A stretch of DNA of 64,000 nt. It comes from Methylophilus sp. 13 (GTDB taxonomy: Bacteria > Pseudomonadota > Gammaproteobacteria > Burkholderiales > Methylophilaceae). Where the stretch lies: positions 51,023 to 115,022 of the forward strand of contig NZ_JADKYR010000005.1 of NCBI RefSeq assembly GCF_015354335.1. The letters run 5' to 3'. Position numbers and translations under genes: made by a program. Below the pieces are notes generated by a model. The model worked only from the letters and a program-made list of their open reading frames with translations. It searched no databases and was not told where the DNA came from. Shown here piece after piece: positions 1 to 7,605 of the stretch. Numbering within the stretch: the stretch's first letter is position 1; the number at the start of each line of letters is the position of its first letter.

Positions 1-206
1 TTACCGGCAGTTATGGCACTGTGTCTGAGCCTTGTAATTATTGGCAAAAATTCCCCAACCCGCAGGTGTTAATTGGCCATTATCTGGCCGGTGAAACCCT
101 GATTGAGGCCTACTGGAAAAGCGTGAAATGGCCGATGCAGGGCGTGTTTATTGGCGAGCCGCTGGCCAAACCCTACGCCAAAAGCGTCCAGGTGGTGGAT
201 GAGTGA
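1..206 (+). CDS. TIGR03790-type protein, C-terminal end only
   Basis: The open frame enters from outside the window and ends at a TGA at 204-206, so only about the last 67 residues are present. The tail reads TGSYGTVSEPCNYWQKFPNP, then YLAGETLIEAYWKSV and FIGEPLAKPY. From memory these are hallmarks of the end of the TIGR03790 family, proteins of unknown function found in several proteobacteria, often exported. The GTG at 21 lies inside the continuing frame and is not a real start. It is followed by a 98-bp gap carrying the phoR promoter. The family call is recognition of a short conserved tail, and the function is unknown. Confidence 0.6.
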   Translation, partial: TGSYGTVSEPCNYWQKFPNPQVLIGHYLAGETLIEAYWKSVKWPMQGVFIGEPLAKPYAKSVQVVDE

Positions 207-230
207 GCGATGGTCATTGCACCTGCGCTT

Positions 231-275
231 ACGTCATTTTCCTGTCATTGTGCCTGCATCGTTGTGTCGTATAAT
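231..275 (+). promoter_or_regulatory. Probable PHO box and -10 box upstream of phoR
   Basis: Two CTGTCAT-like direct repeats lie 11 bp apart: ACGTCAT (231-237) and a perfect CTGTCAT (242-248), with a 4-bp TTTC between them. A weaker third copy, CCTGCAT, follows at 253-259, and TATAAT sits at 270-275, 10 bp after it. PhoB is known to bind 7-bp repeats with 4-bp spacers placed about 10 bp before the -10 box. The ppk gene in this window has the same layout. PhoB binding here is inferred. Confidence 0.6.
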
Positions 276-304
276 CGCTGCCATCTATCCGGTGAGATTG
301 GCTT

Positions 305-1603
305 GTGCAAGATATTCGTTTAAAAGCGTTTTGGACTTTGTTTCTGTGGGCATTTGGTTGCCTGCTCCTTGGCTGGTTCACAAATGCGCATCTGGCGTGG
401 TTGACTTATTTATGTGGTGTGCTGGCCTATCTGGCCGGACATTTATACTGGATACACCGTCTGTACCAGTGGGCCCTTAAGCCCAGCCTGAATTTCATCC
501 CCAACGGCAAAGGTATCTGGGAAGACATTTTTGCCAATCTCTATCATGAAATGCGCCGCCATTCGCGTAGCCAGAGCCAGTTAAGCAGTACCTTGGAGCG
601 CTTGCGTCATGCTACCAGTGCTTTGCCGGATGGCGTGGTCGTGCTCAATAATCGTAATGAAATCGAATGGTTTAATGAGCCTGCCGTACAACGCCTGGGT
701 CTCAAGCGCCACCATGACGAAAGTCAGCCGATTTATTATTTATTACGCCAGGCCGAGTTCGTGGAATACCTGCAAGCCGAAGAGTACAGCGAACCACTCA
801 AGCTTAAATCCTGGCGCAGTCCCGATATCACGCTGGAGTTGCAGATTATTCCGTTTGCCAGCAAGCAGCGACTGCTGATTTGCCGAGATGTATCCGCCAT
901 TGAGAAAACCGAAGTCATGCGCCGCGATTTCATCGCCAACGTGTCACATGAGTTGCGTACACCGCTCACCGTGATTGGTGGCTTTCTGGAAACCATCAGT
1001 GACATGCAGGGGGAGATTTCTCCCGATATCCAGCCTTATTTTGACATGATGCAGGCGCAAACGACGCGCATGCGCCGCATTATCGAGGACTTGCTGACCT
1101 TGTCACGCCTGGAGAATAATGTCACGCTCAAGGATGAAACCGAGATTGACATGAAGGCCATGCTGCAGCAGTTGCATCGCGATGCCCAGGCATTGAGCCA
1201 GGGGCAGCATCAGGTCACCTTGCATATGGAGGCGAACGTTAACCTGACGGGCAGTTATAATGAACTCATGAGTGCCATGAGCAACCTGACCACCAATGCT
1301 GTACGCTATACCCCGCCACAAGGCAAGATTGATATTTATTGGCAAATGCGGGGGGAGGACGTGGTGTTCAGCGTCCAAGATAATGGCATCGGTATTGAAG
1401 CTCACCATTTACCCAGACTGACCGAGCGTTTTTACCGTGTGGACAGTGGCCGGAGCCGCGACACAGGCGGCACAGGTTTGGGCTTGTCTATCGTCAAACA
1501 TATTCTGCATCATCATCAGGCCAGCTTGCAGGTGGAGAGTGAGCCTGGGCTGGGGAGCTGTTTCCGTATTGTGTTTCCTGCGCAAAGGATCTTGCCTGCA
1601 TGA
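305..1603 (+). CDS. phoR: Phosphate regulon sensor histidine kinase PhoR
   Basis: This is a membrane-bound histidine kinase of 432 residues, the usual PhoR size. Two hydrophobic helices (about 8-25 and 30-50) are followed by a PAS-like region (about 95-195). The dimerisation domain has the H-box VSHELRTPLTV with the phosphorylated His at 215. The ATPase domain shows the N-box (NLTTNAVRYTP), DNGIGI and GTGLGLSIVKHI. The start is GTG at 305. PhoR is known to activate PhoB under phosphate limitation. Unusually, phoB is not directly upstream: the preceding gene is a TIGR03790-type protein. The last codons overlap the next gene by 4 bp, so the two are probably co-translated. The upstream PHO box suggests autoregulation through PhoB. 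Confidence 0.88.
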   Translation: MQDIRLKAFWTLFLWAFGCLLLGWFTNAHLAWLTYLCGVLAYLAGHLYWIHRLYQWALKPSLNFIPNGKGIWEDIFANLYHEMRRHSRSQSQLSSTLERLRHATSALPDGVVVLNNRNEIEWFNEPAVQRLGLKRHHDESQPIYYLLRQAEFVEYLQAEEYSEPLKLKSWRSPDITLELQIIPFASKQRLLICRDVSAIEKTEVMRRDFIANVSHELRTPLTVIGGFLETISDMQGEISPDIQPYFDMMQAQTTRMRRIIEDLLTLSRLENNVTLKDETEIDMKAMLQQLHRDAQALSQGQHQVTLHMEANVNLTGSYNELMSAMSNLTTNAVRYTPPQGKIDIYWQMRGEDVVFSVQDNGIGIEAHHLPRLTERFYRVDSGRSRDTGGTGLGLSIVKHILHHHQASLQVESEPGLGSCFRIVFPAQRILPA

Positions 1604-2343
1604 GTTGCATCGGCTGCAGTGGCCTGATGTTGCTATTGCTGCTGGTCGCCTGTACGACCTCCCCTCATTCAGGTTATGTCGATTCGCCGAATGGACGTCC
1701 GGTGCCAGTGCGGCAAGACCGGAATGCCTTGCATCAACTGGTGAAAACCGATCTGGATCGCCTGGCGGATATTGAATATGCCGAAAACGTCAGCACCTTG
1801 CGCTTGCTGATGCTCAAACTGTATAAACGCAACCCGGCTGAAGCGCAGAAATCTGGCTTGGGCGGGCCCGAACAGATCGCCACCTATGTGTTTGAGCAGG
1901 CTCACGTGCATGGCTGGCAACTGGAGGCGCTTGGGCATGCGCAAGACACCGCTGCGATCAAGCTGGCATTAAACCCGCAATTTGGTGGCGATCGCGTACT
2001 GGCACTGGTGGTGGGTATCCAGTCCATGCTTTACCGCGCGCATGGCAGCAAGGCGTCTTTTTTCTTGCTGGATAGCATAGATCCGCAAAACCTATACAAT
2101 GCCGCCAGAAATATTGAAATCGCCATGTGGAAACTGGCGAATGCCAAAAATGCCCAGGGCGAACTGTTGTTGCTGACCAATAGCCTGACAGGTGAAGTAC
2201 AGAATCTGAGCTTTGAGCGCGAGTTTAGCAAGCTGGTTGCCCGCACAGATTTGCTGGCCTTGACCTTGGCCGAGAAGTCGCAGCGCTTGATCTCGCGGCT
2301 GACACAAAGCATCACGACCGCCCCTTTTCTTCCTTTTAGATAA
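1600..2343 (+). CDS. Conserved hypothetical lipoprotein
   Basis: This is a 247-residue protein starting at the ATG that overlaps the phoR stop (ATGA at 1600-1603). The N-terminus is a lipoprotein signal with lipobox LVAC, making Cys18 the acylated residue. The mature part is mostly alpha-helical and Ala/Leu-rich, without a catalytic motif I recognise. It resembles the uncharacterised betaproteobacterial lipoproteins that describe themselves only as hypothetical. Coupling to phoR suggests joint expression, but not necessarily a role in phosphate sensing. It would sit in the inner face of the outer membrane or in the inner membrane, facing the periplasm. Confidence 0.7.
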   Translation: MSCIGCSGLMLLLLLVACTTSPHSGYVDSPNGRPVPVRQDRNALHQLVKTDLDRLADIEYAENVSTLRLLMLKLYKRNPAEAQKSGLGGPEQIATYVFEQAHVHGWQLEALGHAQDTAAIKLALNPQFGGDRVLALVVGIQSMLYRAHGSKASFFLLDSIDPQNLYNAARNIEIAMWKLANAKNAQGELLLLTNSLTGEVQNLSFEREFSKLVARTDLLALTLAEKSQRLISRLTQSITTAPFLPFR

Positions 2344-2354
2344 TCTTCATCATC

Positions 2355-3509
2355 ATGCATCAAGCCCTGACCCTACTGAACGGATTAAGCCCTGCGCAAT
2401 TCATGGCAGACTACTGGCAAAAGAAACCATTATTAATCCGGGGTGCTATCCCTGGTTTTGAGGGATTGCTGACGCCAAGCGAGCTGGCGGGGCTGGCCTG
2501 TGAGGCTGAGGTGCCGGCCAGATTGATACAGTTTGATTCTGAGCGCATGAACCAGGGAGATGGCTGGCAGGTCAGGCAAGGCCCTTTTGATGATGAAGAC
2601 TTTACCAGTTTGCCTGCACGCGACTGGACCCTGCTGGTGCAGGGGGTGAACCATGTGCTGCCAGAGGCGCAAGCCTTGCTGTCGCAGTTTAGCTTTGTCC
2701 CCAACGCCAGACTCGATGATGTCATGGTCAGTTATGCGCCGACTGGTGGTGGCGTCGGGCCACATATCGACAGCTATGATGTCTTCTTGCTGCAGGGCGC
2801 GGGGCACCGCCGCTGGCGTATCAGCCAGCAAACGGATTTAAGATTGATTGCCGATGCACCCTTGCGCATTTTGTCGCACTTTGAATGCGAGCAGGAGTGG
2901 GTGCTGGCGCCGGGCGACATGCTCTATCTGCCGCCCAATGTCGCGCATTGGGGCATTGCAGAAGATGATGATTGCATGACCTACTCCATCGGCTTCCGGG
3001 CGCCCGCCGCGCGTGAACTGGCCATTGAGTTTCTTGAGGCCTGCCGCCAGGAGATGCTGCCTGACGAACTGTATCGCGACCCCGAGTTGCAACCCGTTCA
3101 AGATGCCGCAGCGATTAACCCGCAGATGGTCAGTCAAGTGGCTGGCATGTTGCGCCGCTTGCCCTGGGAGGCTGAGCAACTGGGACCGTTTCTGGCAAAA
3201 TATTTTTCAGAGCCCAAAGCTTATGTTGTGTTTTCGCCCAACCGCAAACTGAGTGCAGAGAAGTTTTTGCAACGCGCCCAGCAATCTGGACTGGTGATGG
3301 ACTTGCAGACACAGATGTTGCATTGGCAAGGCCAGTACTTTATCAATGGCGAGCGCGTGAGTGTGTCAGCGGAGGCGGGGCCTTTGCTCAATACATTGGC
3401 TAACCAGCGGCTGTTGACGGCCGCAGACTGCCAAACAGCAGCCATTCATCCCTTGTTGCCCTGGTTACAGGGGATTTACCTGTCTGGATACGTGCATTTT
3501 TCTGATTGA
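2355..3509 (+). CDS. roxA: Ribosomal protein L16 arginine hydroxylase (JmjC/cupin), RoxA/YcfD
   Basis: This is a 384-residue JmjC-type oxygenase. YcfD/RoxA is known to hydroxylate an arginine of ribosomal protein L16 using Fe(II), 2-oxoglutarate and oxygen. The iron-binding triad is visible as HxD (His137, Asp139 in GGGVGPHIDSYDVFLLQG) and a distal His198 in LPPNVAHWG. The length matches the family, and the C-terminal third matches the dimerisation and winged-helix region of these enzymes. The start is ATG at 2355, 11 bp after the preceding lipoprotein gene, so it may belong to the same transcript. A cytoplasmic location is expected. The substrate is inferred from the family. Confidence 0.85.
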   Translation: MHQALTLLNGLSPAQFMADYWQKKPLLIRGAIPGFEGLLTPSELAGLACEAEVPARLIQFDSERMNQGDGWQVRQGPFDDEDFTSLPARDWTLLVQGVNHVLPEAQALLSQFSFVPNARLDDVMVSYAPTGGGVGPHIDSYDVFLLQGAGHRRWRISQQTDLRLIADAPLRILSHFECEQEWVLAPGDMLYLPPNVAHWGIAEDDDCMTYSIGFRAPAARELAIEFLEACRQEMLPDELYRDPELQPVQDAAAINPQMVSQVAGMLRRLPWEAEQLGPFLAKYFSEPKAYVVFSPNRKLSAEKFLQRAQQSGLVMDLQTQMLHWQGQYFINGERVSVSAEAGPLLNTLANQRLLTAADCQTAAIHPLLPWLQGIYLSGYVHFSD

Positions 3510-3724
3510 GCCGGTTAATTTTGCATTGATTGCAAAGGATTTGGCGGATTTTTTGTGAAAAAAACACAGAGTTGTTGTTCTGACACAAAAAAATCCTTTC
3601 TTTTTCACTGGTTTTTCGTTCTTTTTTTAATCAATTGCTGATACAATTTTTTCACTCGGTTGATTCTGCACCCGCAGCGTTACCCGTACATAATTTTTTG
3701 CTCATACATACTAAGGAAATAAAG

Positions 3725-3946
3725 ATGACACGTTCTGCATTGTTGGCTGCATTGTTGGCTTTGGCTTTGACTGCTTGTGGTGAAAAACCAGCTGAAGAAG
3801 CACCTGCTGCTGAAGCGCCTGCTGCTGAAGCCCCAGCTGCTGAAGCTCCTGCTGCTGAAGCTCCTGCTGCTGAAGCTGCTCCTGCTGAAGCTGCACCTGC
3901 TGAAGCTGCACCTGCTGAAGCTGCTCCTGCTGAAGAAGCTAAGTAA
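3725..3946 (+). CDS. Small Ala/Glu/Pro-repeat lipoprotein
   Basis: This is a 73-residue protein. Its ATG at 3725 follows a good ribosome binding site (AAGGAA at about 3713), so the longer upstream frame is not needed. The signal peptide ends in lipobox LTAC with Cys18 as the lipidated residue. Almost all of the mature protein is low-complexity: five EAPAA units and then four EAAPA units, ending in EEAK. It is acidic and likely extended, and could act as a periplasmic spacer or tether. It stands alone, with its own upstream region and a strong terminator after it. Similar short lipoproteins occur in other betaproteobacteria; no function is known to me. Confidence 0.72.
   Translation: MTRSALLAALLALALTACGEKPAEEAPAAEAPAAEAPAAEAPAAEAPAAEAAPAEAAPAEAAPAEAAPAEEAK
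3797..3931 (+). repeat. Nine in-frame 15-bp tandem repeats
   Basis: Nine consecutive 15-bp units (GAAGCxCCTGCTGCT type, then GAAGCTGCxCCTGCT type) encode EAPAA five times and EAAPA four times. Low third-base variation between units suggests recent expansion by slippage, so copy number may vary between strains. Confidence 0.85.
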
Positions 3947-3982
3947 TCCAGACATCCGTAATCTGGTTTTACTTGGATGTAG

Positions 3983-4008
3983 AAAAGCCGACGAAAGTCG
4001 GCTTTTTT
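3983..4008 (+). terminator. Intrinsic terminator, shared by convergent genes
   Basis: A hairpin AAAAGCCGAC / GTCGGCTTTT with a GAAA loop is followed by a T-run. It ends the small lipoprotein gene. The matching A-run on the left could also let it work for the opposing tpiA gene. Confidence 0.9.
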
Positions 4009-4061
4009 ATTGGCTGCGCGCTGAGCACCTCAACCACTCAGGGGCGGGACGGTACGTGTTT

Positions 4062-4844
4062 TCAGGCAGCTGACTTGAGGGAGGATAACTCGTTGGCAAT
4101 CTGGCAGATTTGAATAAAGTCTTCGACGATCAGCGATGCACCGCCGATCAGCCCGCCATCGACATCTGGCATGCTCATTAATTGCGCAGCATTACCGGGA
4201 TTGACGCTGCCACCATAGAGCAAGGTTATCTGTTCTGCAACCTGTTCATCCAGTAGCCCAATGTGGCCGCGGATGAAAGACAAAATTGCTTGGGCATGTT
4301 GCGGACTGGCGGCTTTACCCGTGCCGATGGCCCATATCGGCTCATAGGCAATGACGCCTTTGGCGAGCGCTTGGATGCCTACATGTGAAATGACGGGGTT
4401 CAACTGCCTCACTACCACGAGATCGGTTTCGCCCAGTTCGTATTCTTCCAAGGTTTCGCCTATACAAAGGATGGGCGTCAGCCCAGCCTTGAGGGCTGCT
4501 TCAAAACGCTCTCCGCAGCTTTCATCGCTTTCGTGCCCACGTAAGCGGCGTTCAGAGTGGCCGATAATGACGTAGGTGCAGCCAAACTCTTTGAGCATGA
4601 GCGGCGACACGGAACCTGTGTAGGCACCACGCTCAAAGCGGCTCATGTTTTGTCCGCCCCAGGCCACATGGCTGTGTTGCAGTAATTGTTGCGCCTGCTG
4701 CAAATAGGGATGTGGCGGGCACACCGCATAGCGCGCCCGGTGATGGCGCGTCTCTTGCAACACACTTTGCATAAAGCGGGCATTGTCTGGCAGGTTGCCG
4801 TTCATTTTGCGGTTGGCAACCACCAGCTTGGGGCGATTTGTCAT
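4062..4844 (-). CDS. tpiA: Triosephosphate isomerase (first of two copies)
   Basis: This enzyme interconverts dihydroxyacetone phosphate and glyceraldehyde 3-phosphate in the cytoplasm. It has 260 residues from the ATG at 4844, chosen because an AAAGGAAA site precedes it; a longer frame begins at 4895. Catalytic residues are present: Asn11 and Lys13 in ANRKMNG (the usual Trp12 is Arg), the His of IIGHSERR, and the Glu of AYEPIWAIGTG. The phosphate-binding LLYGGSVNPGN and GGLIGGASL are also intact. It is transcribed away from ybeY and does not lie beside secG, as it does in many betaproteobacteria. A second copy lies at 36563-37393. Confidence 0.93.
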   Translation of the reverse strand: MTNRPKLVVANRKMNGNLPDNARFMQSVLQETRHHRARYAVCPPHPYLQQAQQLLQHSHVAWGGQNMSRFERGAYTGSVSPLMLKEFGCTYVIIGHSERRLRGHESDESCGERFEAALKAGLTPILCIGETLEEYELGETDLVVVRQLNPVISHVGIQALAKGVIAYEPIWAIGTGKAASPQHAQAILSFIRGHIGLLDEQVAEQITLLYGGSVNPGNAAQLMSMPDVDGGLIGGASLIVEDFIQICQIANELSSLKSAA

Positions 4845-4873
4845 CACACCATTTCCTTTGAGGGTTTTCTTTC

Positions 4874-4879
4874 TATAAT
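4874..4879 (+). promoter_or_regulatory. Candidate -10 box for ybeY
   Basis: A perfect TATAAT lies 30 bp before the chosen ybeY start. The -35 region is weak (TTTCCT at 16 bp spacing). It sits inside the 5' leader of the divergent tpiA gene. Confidence 0.4.
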
Positions 4880-4908
4880 GTCGGATATTGTACATAAAAC
4901 TTGATGCT

Positions 4909-5343
4909 ATGCCTCAACTCGATTTTTCATTACAAGTGGCGACACCTGCGGAAGATGTGCCCAGCGCGTCGCAATTCAAGCGCTGGATCCGCGCCAGCTT
5001 GCGCGTAGATACCAGCCTGACGATCCGTATTGTCGATGCTGAAGAAGGCCAGCAACTGAATGCGAGTTACCGCGGCAAGGATTATGCGACCAATGTGCTC
5101 ACCTTCCCGTTGGCGGAGGAGCCCTGCCTGATGGGCGACATTGTGATCTGCGCGCCGGTGATTAGCAGAGAGGCTGCTGAGCAGGGCAAGTCCGTGCTGG
5201 CGCATTATGCGCACATGACGGTGCATGGCGTCCTGCACATGCATGGCTACGACCATGAGGTTGAGGCGCAGGCGGCGCTGATGGAGGCGCTGGAGATCGG
5301 CATCCTGCAAAAGCTGGGCTTCCCCAACCCTTATGCAGAATAA
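4909..5343 (+). CDS. ybeY: Endoribonuclease YbeY, rRNA maturation factor
   Basis: YbeY is a zinc-dependent single-strand RNase involved in 16S rRNA 3' end maturation and ribosome quality control. The zinc-binding signature [11 protein letters not shown] is intact near the C-terminus, and the conserved NVLTFPL and GDIVIC segments precede it. The frame is open from 4888, but the ATG at 4909 gives the normal MPQLDF-type start and a family-typical length of 144 residues. A TATAAT box lies just upstream. In many proteobacteria ybeY follows phoH. Here it stands next to tpiA and is followed by scpA, an unusual neighbourhood. Confidence 0.92.
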   Translation: MPQLDFSLQVATPAEDVPSASQFKRWIRASLRVDTSLTIRIVDAEEGQQLNASYRGKDYATNVLTFPLAEEPCLMGDIVICAPVISREAAEQGKSVLAHYAHMTVHGVLHMHGYDHEVEAQAALMEALEIGILQKLGFPNPYAE

Positions 5344-5380
5344 GCTTTAAGCGCCGGCGACAAGTCGCTACAATCCGTGC

Positions 5381-6178
5381 ATGGAGCTTTCCGTCAACAG
5401 CACCCAGATCAGAATCAATGGCGAGCCGCTCTCGGCTTTGCCGCAAGATTTGTATATTCCGCCGGATGCGCTGGAAGTGTATCTGGAGACCTTTGAAGGG
5501 CCACTGGATTTGCTGCTGTACCTGATCCGCAAGCACAATCTGGATATTCTCGACATCCCCATGGCTGAGCTGACCACGCAGTACATGGGCTATGTGGAAA
5601 AAATGAAAGCGGTGAATCTGGAGTTGGCTGCCGACTATTTGCTCATGTCAGCCATGCTGATTGAGATTAAGTCACGCATGCTGTTGCCCAAGCCGCAAGA
5701 GCTGGAGGAGGAAGACGACCCGCGCGCTGAGTTGGTCAAACGGCTGATGGAGTATGAGGCGATCAAGCAAGCTGCACAGCGGCTGGATGCCTTGCCCAAA
5801 GTCGGCGTAGACATTGAGGTGGCTGCGGCGTATTACGAGCGGCTGTCACTGGTCAAGCCGCCTGAAGTCAGTCTGGACGATCTGGTAGAGGCGTGGCGCA
5901 ATGTGCTCAAGCGTGCCAGGCTCAATCAGCACCATAAACTGGGGCGGGCGGAACTCTCTGTACGCGAGCATATGAGTCTGTTGTTGCGGCGCTTGTCGGC
6001 AACGCCGGTATTGCGGTTTGACGAGCTGTTCGATGTGGGGACTGAGGGCGTGCCCAAGCTGGTGGTGAATTTCCTGGCCATGCTGGAGCTGGCCAAAGAA
6101 GGCTTGATTCTGATCACGCAGCAGGAGGCTTTTGGTACCATTTACCTGCAAGCCAATACCACTGGCCGGGAGACTTGA
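5381..6178 (+). CDS. scpA: Segregation and condensation protein A
   Basis: ScpA is the kleisin subunit that bridges SMC ATPase heads in the bacterial condensin complex. The 265-residue protein has the family hallmark FEGPLDLLLYLIRKHNLDI near residue 35, followed by the conserved ADYLLMSAMLIEIKSRMLLP. The C-terminal winged-helix region carries LELAKEGLI. Translation starts at ATG 5381, 37 bp after ybeY. It is followed at 1 bp by scpB, the standard scpAB pair. Chromosome segregation is the known role. Confidence 0.93.
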   Translation: MELSVNSTQIRINGEPLSALPQDLYIPPDALEVYLETFEGPLDLLLYLIRKHNLDILDIPMAELTTQYMGYVEKMKAVNLELAADYLLMSAMLIEIKSRMLLPKPQELEEEDDPRAELVKRLMEYEAIKQAAQRLDALPKVGVDIEVAAAYYERLSLVKPPEVSLDDLVEAWRNVLKRARLNQHHKLGRAELSVREHMSLLLRRLSATPVLRFDELFDVGTEGVPKLVVNFLAMLELAKEGLILITQQEAFGTIYLQANTTGRET

Positions 6179-6179
6179 C

Positions 6180-6728
6180 GTGCATACTCCGGAAAACATT
6201 ACCGAGATGAAACAAGTGCTGGAGGCTGCCTTGCTCACCTCGCCGCAGCCGCTGTCTCTGGACGATTTGCTCAAATTGTTTGCCGGACGCATGGAGCGTG
6301 CGACATTGCGCATGTTGCTCGATGAACTCAAGGCCGACTGGTCGGATAAAACGCTGGATCTGGTACAAGTGGCCAGCGGCTACCGCTTTCAGGCCAAAGC
6401 TCAATACAGCGAATACCTGGCGCGTCTGAATCCTGAGCGGCAGCCAAAATACTCACGCGCAGTGATGGAAACACTGGCGATTATTGCCTATCGTCAACCG
6501 GTGACGCGGGGCGATATCGAGCAGATCCGCGGCGTGGCGGTGAATCCGAATGTGATTCGGCAATTGCAGGAGCGTGACTGGATAGATGTGGTCGGCCAGC
6601 GTGAAGTCCCCGGACGCCCGTCACTGTATGCCACGACCAAACATTTTCTCGATGATTTGAACTTGCGTTCGCTGGCCGAGTTGCCGCCTTTTGAAACCTT
6701 TGTGCAAACAGATATTCAGTCAGAGTAG
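6180..6728 (+). CDS. scpB: Segregation and condensation protein B
   Basis: ScpB is the winged-helix partner that dimerises and binds ScpA in the SMC complex. The conserved core is clear: KQVLEAALLTSPQPLSLDDL at the start, then the second winged helix with METLAIIAYRQPVTRGDIEQ, IRGVAVNPNVIRQLQERDWI and GRPSLYATTKHFLD. I chose GTG at 6180, one base after the scpA stop, with GGGAG 8 bp upstream. An ATG at 6207 is the alternative, and the open frame runs back to 6132. The length of 182 residues is normal. Confidence 0.9.
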   Translation: MHTPENITEMKQVLEAALLTSPQPLSLDDLLKLFAGRMERATLRMLLDELKADWSDKTLDLVQVASGYRFQAKAQYSEYLARLNPERQPKYSRAVMETLAIIAYRQPVTRGDIEQIRGVAVNPNVIRQLQERDWIDVVGQREVPGRPSLYATTKHFLDDLNLRSLAELPPFETFVQTDIQSE

Positions 6729-6735
6729 TTTACCT

Positions 6736-7083
6736 ATGTCCGCCTCACTGCTTAAAATCAGGATCAGCCATCAAGGCCACATCGCGCTCGGTCCAGGCAA
6801 AATCGAGTTGTTGCGGCACATTGTGCAATACGGTTCCATTTCGGCCGCTGCCAAGCAAATGCGCATGTCTTATCGCCGGGCATGGGAGCTTGTTGATTTG
6901 ATGAATCATTGTTTTGACGAGGCGGTCGTCATCAGTGCCGCTGGAGGCGCGCACGGCGGCGGCGCACAGGTCACGGCCTTCGGCTTGGCGCTGATCCAGG
7001 CCTATGAGCACATCCTGCAAAAGTCTGCGCAAGCGGCGGCGGATGAGCTTGGCTTTATCACCCAGCACCTGCAAAAAAACTGA
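6736..7083 (+). CDS. ModE-like winged-helix DNA-binding protein (no molybdate domain)
   Basis: This is a 115-residue protein with only the N-terminal DNA-binding half of the ModE family. It reads ISHQGHIALGPGKIELLRHI, then the helix-turn-helix GSISAAAKQMRMSYRRAWELV and the wing around GGAHGGGAQVT. Full ModE has two further molybdate-binding (TOBE/Mop) domains, which are absent here; short single-domain forms are common in proteobacteria. The ATG at 6736 lies 7 bp after the scpB stop, so it may be read through from scpAB. Immediately downstream are remnants of modA, so this regulator appears to have lost its transporter operon. It may still respond to another signal or regulate molybdenum genes elsewhere. 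Confidence 0.82.
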   Translation: MSASLLKIRISHQGHIALGPGKIELLRHIVQYGSISAAAKQMRMSYRRAWELVDLMNHCFDEAVVISAAGGAHGGGAQVTAFGLALIQAYEHILQKSAQAAADELGFITQHLQKN

Positions 7084-7304
7084 TTTTTTCAAAAAAACCG
7101 TATTTTTCAAGTTTCGTAACATTCATTTGAATATAACGATGACAGCATCACAGCCTTGCTTTATCGCCTGCCATCAATCAGGCGCGCATGATTAATATCT
7201 GGGATGCGGCACACTCTACAGGAATAAAGTGCTATGGCTGGTCGCCGGCCTCATCCGCTTGATGACACATGTATTGCTCAGCAGGGCTGAAGAAAAAACG
7301 CATG

Positions 7305-7520
7305 ATATTCATGGCAGCCAGCCTGACGGATGCATGAACCAGTTTTTAGACAATATAGCCAGTAAATAGGTATGCGAGTTATGACGATATAGAGGGGTCG
7401 GGACTTTGGTCAAACAGCTGGCACTCGCGCGGTATCCTGCCCGTTCCGGTTGGAATTTATGTCAAACAGTCGCTGACCAGCCTGGGCTGGTGGGATAAGC
7501 TTAAAAATCGCCTGGGCTGA
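7305..7520 (+). pseudogene. modA: modA remnant (periplasmic molybdate-binding protein)
   Basis: The gap 7084-7605 has no intact gene but carries two ModA-like pieces. At 7305-7334 the reading is IFMAASLTDA, and after a one-base frameshift MNQFLDNIASK to a TAG at 7369. Intact ModA begins with an (A)AASLTDA motif in this position. At 7401-7520 the reading is VPVGIYVKQSLTSLGWWDKL and then KNRL before a stop. This matches the VPAGIYAKEAL...LGAWDTL segment of E. coli ModA as I remember it. The roughly 100 residues normally between them are missing. So there are at least two frameshifts or stops and a large internal deletion. It sits right after a ModE-type regulator, where modA is expected. I see nothing else in 7084-7304 or 7521-7605. 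Confidence 0.7.
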
Positions 7521-7605
7521 ATTAGCAGAGATTGCCGATGATGTGCTGGCGCAGGGGCAGTTGCGCCAGCCAGAAGCGATAGGCCAGCTTGCGCTGGCGG
7601 GTTGA

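Noticed and set aside
3680..3955. Minus-strand open frames with Ser/Phe/Arg or Gln/Leu repeats
   Set aside because: They are antisense shadows of the EAPAA repeat; the plus-strand frame has a signal peptide, lipobox and ribosome binding site.
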